A stretch of 8,981 bases of DNA, from assembly GCA_003486785.1 (NCBI GenBank), contig DNFZ01000063.1, positions 10,151 through 19,131 on the forward strand. The letters run 5' to 3'. Both the position numbers and the translations under genes were made by a program. This document shows positions 5,089 to 8,981 of the stretch, piece after piece (the stretch's first letter is position 1; every line of letters begins with the position of its first letter). Origin of the DNA: Clostridiales bacterium (GTDB lineage Bacteria; Bacillota; Clostridia; Christensenellales; CAG-138). Below the pieces are notes generated by a model that did not search any database, was not told the DNA's origin, and saw nothing but the letters and a program-made list of their open reading frames with translations.

Positions 5089-6722
5089 TATTGTTCCGCC
5101 TCCAGCCGCGCATTTGCCTCGCGCATCTCCTGCTCGGTCTTAACAAGCTCTTTTCTGCCAAAGATCAGCAGTAGGCCGCCGCCTGCAAAGAGGAGCAAGA
5201 GGCTCAGGATGCCAATCGACGCGCGGTCGGTAAGCATATAAAACATCGCATACAGCAGCGGTCCGATCACGGTTGCAAACTTGCCGAATACATCGTAGAA
5301 GCCGAAGTATTCCGCGCTTCTGCTGCGCGGCACCAGCTTGCCGTAGTACGAGCGCGAGAGCGCCTGAATGCCGCCCTGCACGGTGCCAACCAGCACCGCA
5401 AGCACCCAGAAGAGCGTGGTTGCGGTCTGTTTTGCGCTGTTGTAGTTCACCTGCTTTTGCGTGTCCTTGGCGTAGGCTAAGAGCCGCGTTCCGACGGACT
5501 CGATCGCGGCAACCGCTGTCGTCCGCGCGGCATCGCCGGAGAACGCATAGCTCACGCCCGCAGGATCGCCGGCCTTGCGCACGGAATCCGCCACCGCCTC
5601 GTCAAACGCAGCGGCGCGATCCTCCGCCGAGAGCGCGGCGCGCGTATCCTCCACAAAGTCCCGCTGGAGCGCCTCCCATGCCTTCTGGTCTTCCTTGGTT
5701 TCATAGACGACGCCCTCCGCCGCGATGCCCGAGCGCGTGGTGTCCACAAGGTCGAGCTGATACGGCTCGACCAGCCGCCCCATAAAGAAGCCCACGCCGC
5801 AGATGACGAAATATACCGCAATGGCGGCAATGATCATCCGTATCGCGCCAAACTTGCCGGAGAGTTTGCTAAAGAGAATCGCGCACGGTGCCGCGACCAG
5901 CTGGGTGAGCAGCAGCGCGAAGATCATGCCCGTGGTGCCAAGGCCAAGCGTCGCGCCATAGTTGGTGGCGAGTGAGATGACAGCGCCAACGCCGTCGATA
6001 TAGAGAAAGTATGCGATCAGGTAGATGAAGAGGCCGCGGTTGTTCACGCAGCGCTTCATCGTATCCCAGAGGTTGCGAAACGCGTGCTTGGCAAGCTCGC
6101 TCGGCGGGGTCTCTACGTAATGCACCTGCTTGACGTTTTTCAGGATCGGGATTGAGAACACCAGCCACCATACGGTGACGATGAGAATGGCGAACTTCAT
6201 CGCAATGGGGTCATAGTTTCTCAGCAGCATAACCGCAATGGAGATCACAAACGGAATCGTGCTGCCGCCGATATAGCCCATGGCGTAGCCCCAGCTCGAG
6301 ACGCGGTCCATGCGATCCTCGGTGGTGACATCCGTCAGGAACGAGTCGTAGAACACGCAGGAGCCGCTAAAGCCGATGTGCGAGATCACATAGCCGATGA
6401 GCATCCATTTCCAGTCCTCAAAGAACGCCAACGCCGCCGTGGACAGCGTGCCGATGAGGATGAACGCAAAGAGCAGTTTTTTCTTGTTGCCCTTAAAGTC
6501 GGCAAGCGCGCCAAGTGTCGGCGCGATGAAAGCGCCGATGAGCGAGGCAAGGGAAACGCCGATGCCCCACCATTTGTTGCCAAGATCTCCGGCCATACTT
6601 GCGTAATAGATCGGAAATATGACCGCCATGATGTTGGTTGCGTAGACGGAGTTTGCCCAGTCGTAGAAGATCCAGCTTTTCTCCACCTTGGTGAAGCGCT
6701 TGCTTTCGTCGCGCTGACGCAT
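5088..6722 (-). CDS. MFS transporter, UMF1 family, with a large inserted extracytoplasmic loop
   Basis: 544 residues and 12 predicted membrane helices. UMF1-family hallmarks are present: the start KSWIFYDWANSVYAT (15-29) followed by FPIYYAS; the TM2-TM3 loop GALADFKGNKKK (71-82); and GGIQALSRSYYGKLVP with FGFYDVFGKFATVIGP (450-488). The family (Bacillus YxiO is a member, and fungal Atg22 is related) is thought to move small solutes, but few substrates are known. Members are usually about 420-450 residues; the extra length is a hydrophilic, Ala/Glu/Asp-rich stretch of about 115 residues (about 318-432) between helices 9 and 10. With the N-terminus inside, that loop faces outward. The start chosen is ATG at 6722, with AAGGTGG (6737-6731) 8 nt upstream and the family's normal N-terminus. 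The in-frame TTG at 6815 lies within the predicted promoter. It is followed directly by the PIG-L gene and likely leads the operon. Family assignment is firm; substrate is unknown. Confidence 0.9.
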   Translation of the reverse strand: MRQRDESKRFTKVEKSWIFYDWANSVYATNIMAVIFPIYYASMAGDLGNKWWGIGVSLASLIGAFIAPTLGALADFKGNKKKLLFAFILIGTLSTAALAFFEDWKWMLIGYVISHIGFSGSCVFYDSFLTDVTTEDRMDRVSSWGYAMGYIGGSTIPFVISIAVMLLRNYDPIAMKFAILIVTVWWLVFSIPILKNVKQVHYVETPPSELAKHAFRNLWDTMKRCVNNRGLFIYLIAYFLYIDGVGAVISLATNYGATLGLGTTGMIFALLLTQLVAAPCAILFSKLSGKFGAIRMIIAAIAVYFVICGVGFFMGRLVEPYQLDLVDTTRSGIAAEGVVYETKEDQKAWEALQRDFVEDTRAALSAEDRAAAFDEAVADSVRKAGDPAGVSYAFSGDAARTTAVAAIESVGTRLLAYAKDTQKQVNYNSAKQTATTLFWVLAVLVGTVQGGIQALSRSYYGKLVPRSRSAEYFGFYDVFGKFATVIGPLLYAMFYMLTDRASIGILSLLLLFAGGGLLLIFGRKELVKTEQEMREANARLEAEQ

Positions 6723-6786
6723 GTAATAACCCACCTTCTCCCAAATGAATTTTGAATTATTAAAGATGATAACAAGGACTGATTGC

Positions 6787-6815
6787 AGTATAGCATTCTT
6801 GGAACGAAGGAACAA
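6787..6815 (-). promoter_or_regulatory. Probable extended -10 promoter of the transporter operon
   Basis: On the minus strand TGCTATACT (6795-6787) gives an extended -10 element whose TATACT hexamer matches five of six consensus bases. Seventeen bases upstream TTGTTC (6815-6810) is a weak -35. The predicted start near 6780 leaves a leader of about 58 nt before the ATG at 6722. It lies downstream of the gyrA terminator, so the transporter cluster can be expressed separately from gyrA. The stretch between this promoter and the terminator (6816-6944) shows no gene and no other clear signal. Confidence 0.6.
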
Positions 6816-6944
6816 GGAAGATTACTGGTCTGCTACCGGTTGGGCAGGTGAATGGGGAAGATTTTACGCGCGCTTTATTCAATCATGATCGCGCTCAAAT
6901 ATAGATTGCCGTTTCACCGAAAGCGCTCGCCTTTTCTTGCTGCG

Positions 6945-6973
6945 AAGAAAGAGAGGGCGTTTTGCGCCCCCTC
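6945..6973 (-). terminator. Intrinsic terminator after gyrA
   Basis: On the minus strand GAGGGGGCG (6973-6965) pairs with CGCCCTCTC (6959-6951) over 9 bp with one G-U pair. The loop is CAAAA, and TTTCTT (6950-6945) follows. It begins 12 nt past the gyrA stop codon. The interrupted T tract makes it a little weaker than a perfect terminator. Confidence 0.87.
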
Positions 6974-6985
6974 AATGGTCTCCCG

Positions 6986-8981
6986 TTACTCCTCGGTCTT
7001 GGTTTCAGTGTTTTCTGTGATTTCGGTGGCTACGGTTGCTTCCTCGCCCTCCGGCAAGGCGGTGATTGCTTCGTCGGCTTCCTCCGCCTCCTCGGCATGC
7101 GGAACGATCTCGACCGATACCACGCGGGTGCCTTCGTCCACTCGCATGAGCCGCACGCCCTGCGTGTTGCGCGAGATGATGTTCACCTGATCCAGCGGCA
7201 GGCGGATGATGGTGCCGTCGTCGCGAATGAGCATGACGTCTTCGCCGTTTGCGGTCATCTTCAGGCACGCAAGATCGCCCGTCTTTTCGGTCAGCTGGGT
7301 TGCCAGCACGCCCTTGCCGCCGCGATGATGCAGCGGATACTGCTCCTCCGGCGTGCGCTTGCCCATGCCGAGCTCGGAAACGGTGAGCACGTTGCCGCCG
7401 CGAACGACCTTGACCATGTCAACCACTTCGTCATCCTCGGCAAGATTGATGCTGCGAACGCCCATGGCGGTTCTGCCCATGGGGCGCACATCCGCCTCCG
7501 CAAAGCGGACGCACTTGCCCTTGCGGCTGGCGATGATGAACTCGTCGTCGCCCATGCTGTATTCCACCGCGATGAGCGCATCCCCTTCGCGCAGGCTCTG
7601 CACGATGAGGCCGCCTTTGCGGATGTTTTGCACATCGCTCACCGGCGTCTTTTTGATGATGCCCTCGCGCGTGGCCATCACGAGATAGCCCTCCGTGCCC
7701 TCGCCCGCAACGGGGAACATGGCGGTGACCTTTTCCCCTTCGCCGAGCTGAAGCAGGTTCACGATCGGCATGCCTTTTGCGTTTCGGCCGGACTCCGGAA
7801 TGGTGTAGCACTTCTTCCGAAACGCCCTGCCAAAGTTTGTGAAGAAGAGAATGAAGCTATGCGTGCTGGTGACAAACAGCCGCTCCACAAAGTCTTCCTC
7901 ATGCGTGCCCTGGCCGATCACACCGCGCCCGCCGCGATTTTGCGCGCGGTAGGTGTCTGGCTTGAGGCGCTTGATATAGCCAAAGTGCGTCATAGTGACG
8001 GCCATGTCCTCTTCCTGAATCACGTCGTCAAGGTCGATATCGTCGATCATCTGCGTGATCTCGGTGCGGCGCTTGTCGTTGTGCTTGTCCTTGATAACAA
8101 GCGCTTCTTCCTTGATGATGGCAAGCAGCTTGCCCTCGTCGTCGAGAATGCCCTGTAGGTAGCTCACACGTTCGCGGAGCATGCGGTCTTCGTCCATGAT
8201 CTTATCGCGCTCAAGCCCCGTCAGGCGTTGGATGCGCATGTCGAGGATCGCCTGCGCCTGCCGCTCGGACAGACCAAAGCGGTCGATGAGCTTTTGCTTC
8301 GCTTCCGCGGGGCTCGCGCTCGCTTTGACGAGCTCTATGATCTCGTCGATATTGTCCAGCGCGATGATGAGCCCTTCGAGGATATGCAGCCGCTCTTTCG
8401 CGCGGTTGAGATCATAGGTTGTGCGGCGGGTGACGACGGTTTTCTGATGCTCCAGATAATAATACAACACGTCGCGCAGCGGCAGCACCTTGGGTTCGCC
8501 GTCCACGAGCATGAGCATGATCACGCCAAACGTGGTCTGCAGATCCGTGTGTTTATAGAGCTGGTTTAAGATCACGTTTGCGTTGACGTCTTTTTTCAGC
8601 TCGATGACCACGCGCATACCCGTGCGGTCGGTCTCGTCCCTTAGATCGGAGATGCCCTCGACGCGCTTTTCGTGCACGAGCTCCGCGATGCGCTCCACCA
8701 GTCTGGCTTTGTTGACCTGATAGGGGATCTCGGTGATGATGATGCGGCTCTTGCCCACGCCGTAGGCTTCGATCTCCGCGCGCGCGCGCACGACGATTCT
8801 TCCTCTGCCGGTGCGATAGGCGCTTGCGATGCCGGAAAGGCCCATGATAAGGCCGCCCGTGGGAAAATCCGGTCCCGGCAGCACCTGCATGAGCGCTTCG
8901 TTGTCGATATCCGGATCATCGATCAGCGCGCAGAGTGCGTCGATGGCTTCGCCTAAGTTGTGCGGCGGGATGTTCGTCGCC
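6986..8981 (-). CDS. gyrA: DNA gyrase subunit A, 5' part missing
   Basis: Breakage-reunion and DNA-wrapping subunit of gyrase, which works with GyrB as A2B2 to introduce negative supercoils. The window holds 664 codons, entering at ATNIPPHNLGEAID; by family comparison about 175 N-terminal residues, with the active-site tyrosine and quinolone-resistance region, lie outside. Seen: LPGPDFPTGG and the tower-domain block YGVGKSRIIITEIPYQVNKA; the coiled-coil section AQAILDMRIQRLTGLERDKI; the GyrA box QNRGGRG (7942-7922), which marks gyrase rather than topoisomerase IV ParC; and six-bladed wrapping-domain repeats including YTIPESGRNAKGMPIVNLL and VRPMGRTAMGVRSINL. The last 38 or so residues form an acidic Glu/Thr-rich tail (13 Glu, 1 Asp, 1 Lys). 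The gene ends in TAA at 6988 just before its terminator. The reading frame is open to the window edge, so the ATG at 8890 is internal and not a start. Confidence 0.98.
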   Translation of the reverse strand, partial: ATNIPPHNLGEAIDALCALIDDPDIDNEALMQVLPGPDFPTGGLIMGLSGIASAYRTGRGRIVVRARAEIEAYGVGKSRIIITEIPYQVNKARLVERIAELVHEKRVEGISDLRDETDRTGMRVVIELKKDVNANVILNQLYKHTDLQTTFGVIMLMLVDGEPKVLPLRDVLYYYLEHQKTVVTRRTTYDLNRAKERLHILEGLIIALDNIDEIIELVKASASPAEAKQKLIDRFGLSERQAQAILDMRIQRLTGLERDKIMDEDRMLRERVSYLQGILDDEGKLLAIIKEEALVIKDKHNDKRRTEITQMIDDIDLDDVIQEEDMAVTMTHFGYIKRLKPDTYRAQNRGGRGVIGQGTHEEDFVERLFVTSTHSFILFFTNFGRAFRKKCYTIPESGRNAKGMPIVNLLQLGEGEKVTAMFPVAGEGTEGYLVMATREGIIKKTPVSDVQNIRKGGLIVQSLREGDALIAVEYSMGDDEFIIASRKGKCVRFAEADVRPMGRTAMGVRSINLAEDDEVVDMVKVVRGGNVLTVSELGMGKRTPEEQYPLHHRGGKGVLATQLTEKTGDLACLKMTANGEDVMLIRDDGTIIRLPLDQVNIISRNTQGVRLMRVDEGTRVVSVEIVPHAEEAEEADEAITALPEGEEATVATEITENTETKTEE

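Noticed and set aside
5069..5161. Extended N-terminus for the PIG-L protein starting at 5161
   Set aside because: It overlaps the transporter's 3' end in another frame, adds an Arg-rich stretch with no function, and places the signal peptide internally. The SD at 5088-5081 supports TTG at 5068.
6723..6815. Upstream TTG start for the transporter at 6815
   Set aside because: It falls on the predicted -35 element upstream of the expected transcription start. UMF1 proteins normally begin just before the KSWIFYDWANS segment, which fits ATG at 6722 with its SD.
7922..7942. GyrA box QNRGGRG differs from the E. coli QRRGGRG
   Set aside because: Asn at the second position is normal in Firmicutes GyrA (Bacillus subtilis has the same), so it is not an anomaly.
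6962..8158. Long plus-strand open frame (398 codons) opposite gyrA
   Set aside because: It is antisense to unmistakable GyrA coding sequence, has no credible ribosome binding site or family motif, and its His/Ala/Arg-rich composition is what the reverse of a GC-rich gene gives.
1..8981. tRNA, rRNA, CRISPR arrays, insertion sequences or phage genes
   Set aside because: No cloverleaf, rRNA motif, regularly spaced repeat, transposase motif or terminal inverted repeat was seen by eye on either strand.

Overview
The window looks like chromosomal DNA from a fairly GC-rich, Gram-positive-type anaerobic Firmicute, most likely class Clostridia. The evidence is a SAM-I (S-box) riboswitch with an intrinsic terminator ahead of metK, a Firmicutes-style GyrA box (QNRGGRG), consensus sigma-A promoters, strong AAGGAGG-type ribosome binding sites, and secreted proteins with Thr/Pro/Glu/Ala linkers. 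The genus cannot be fixed from the sequence. Every gene I can support lies on the minus strand, so the transcription order runs from high to low coordinates.

Layout, in transcription order: (1) the 3' part of gyrA (8981-6986), ending in a clear intrinsic terminator (6973-6945). (2) An intergenic region with a probable extended -10 promoter (6815-6787). (3) A compact three-gene cluster that is probably one operon: a UMF1-type MFS transporter with an unusual insertion of about 115 residues (6722-5088); a secreted, C-terminally anchored PIG-L/LmbE-family deacetylase with an intact metal site (5068-3632, TTG start); and a large protein (3597-1087) that joins a second PIG-L-like domain with a degraded metal site, two membrane segments and a phosphodiester glycosidase (NAGPA-type) domain. 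(4) A regulatory region with a near-consensus promoter (993-965), a SAM-I riboswitch (937-836) and a terminator hairpin (814-787). (5) metK (757 to the window edge), S-adenosylmethionine synthase, cut off at its C-terminus.

The gyrA and metK ends are ordinary housekeeping genes. The part worth attention is the cluster between them. An intact exported PIG-L hydrolase sits next to a degenerate paralogue fused to a glycosidase of the family that removes GlcNAc from phosphodiester linkages, and both are predicted to work outside the membrane beside a 12-helix transporter. My inference is an envelope or extracellular glycoconjugate module in which N-acetyl-sugar groups are deacetylated or uncapped, with the transporter moving a substrate or product. 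The substrate is unknown. A second feature is the paired A7/T7 tract in the intact PIG-L gene, where slippage in either direction would remove the membrane anchor and leave the catalytic domain secreted.
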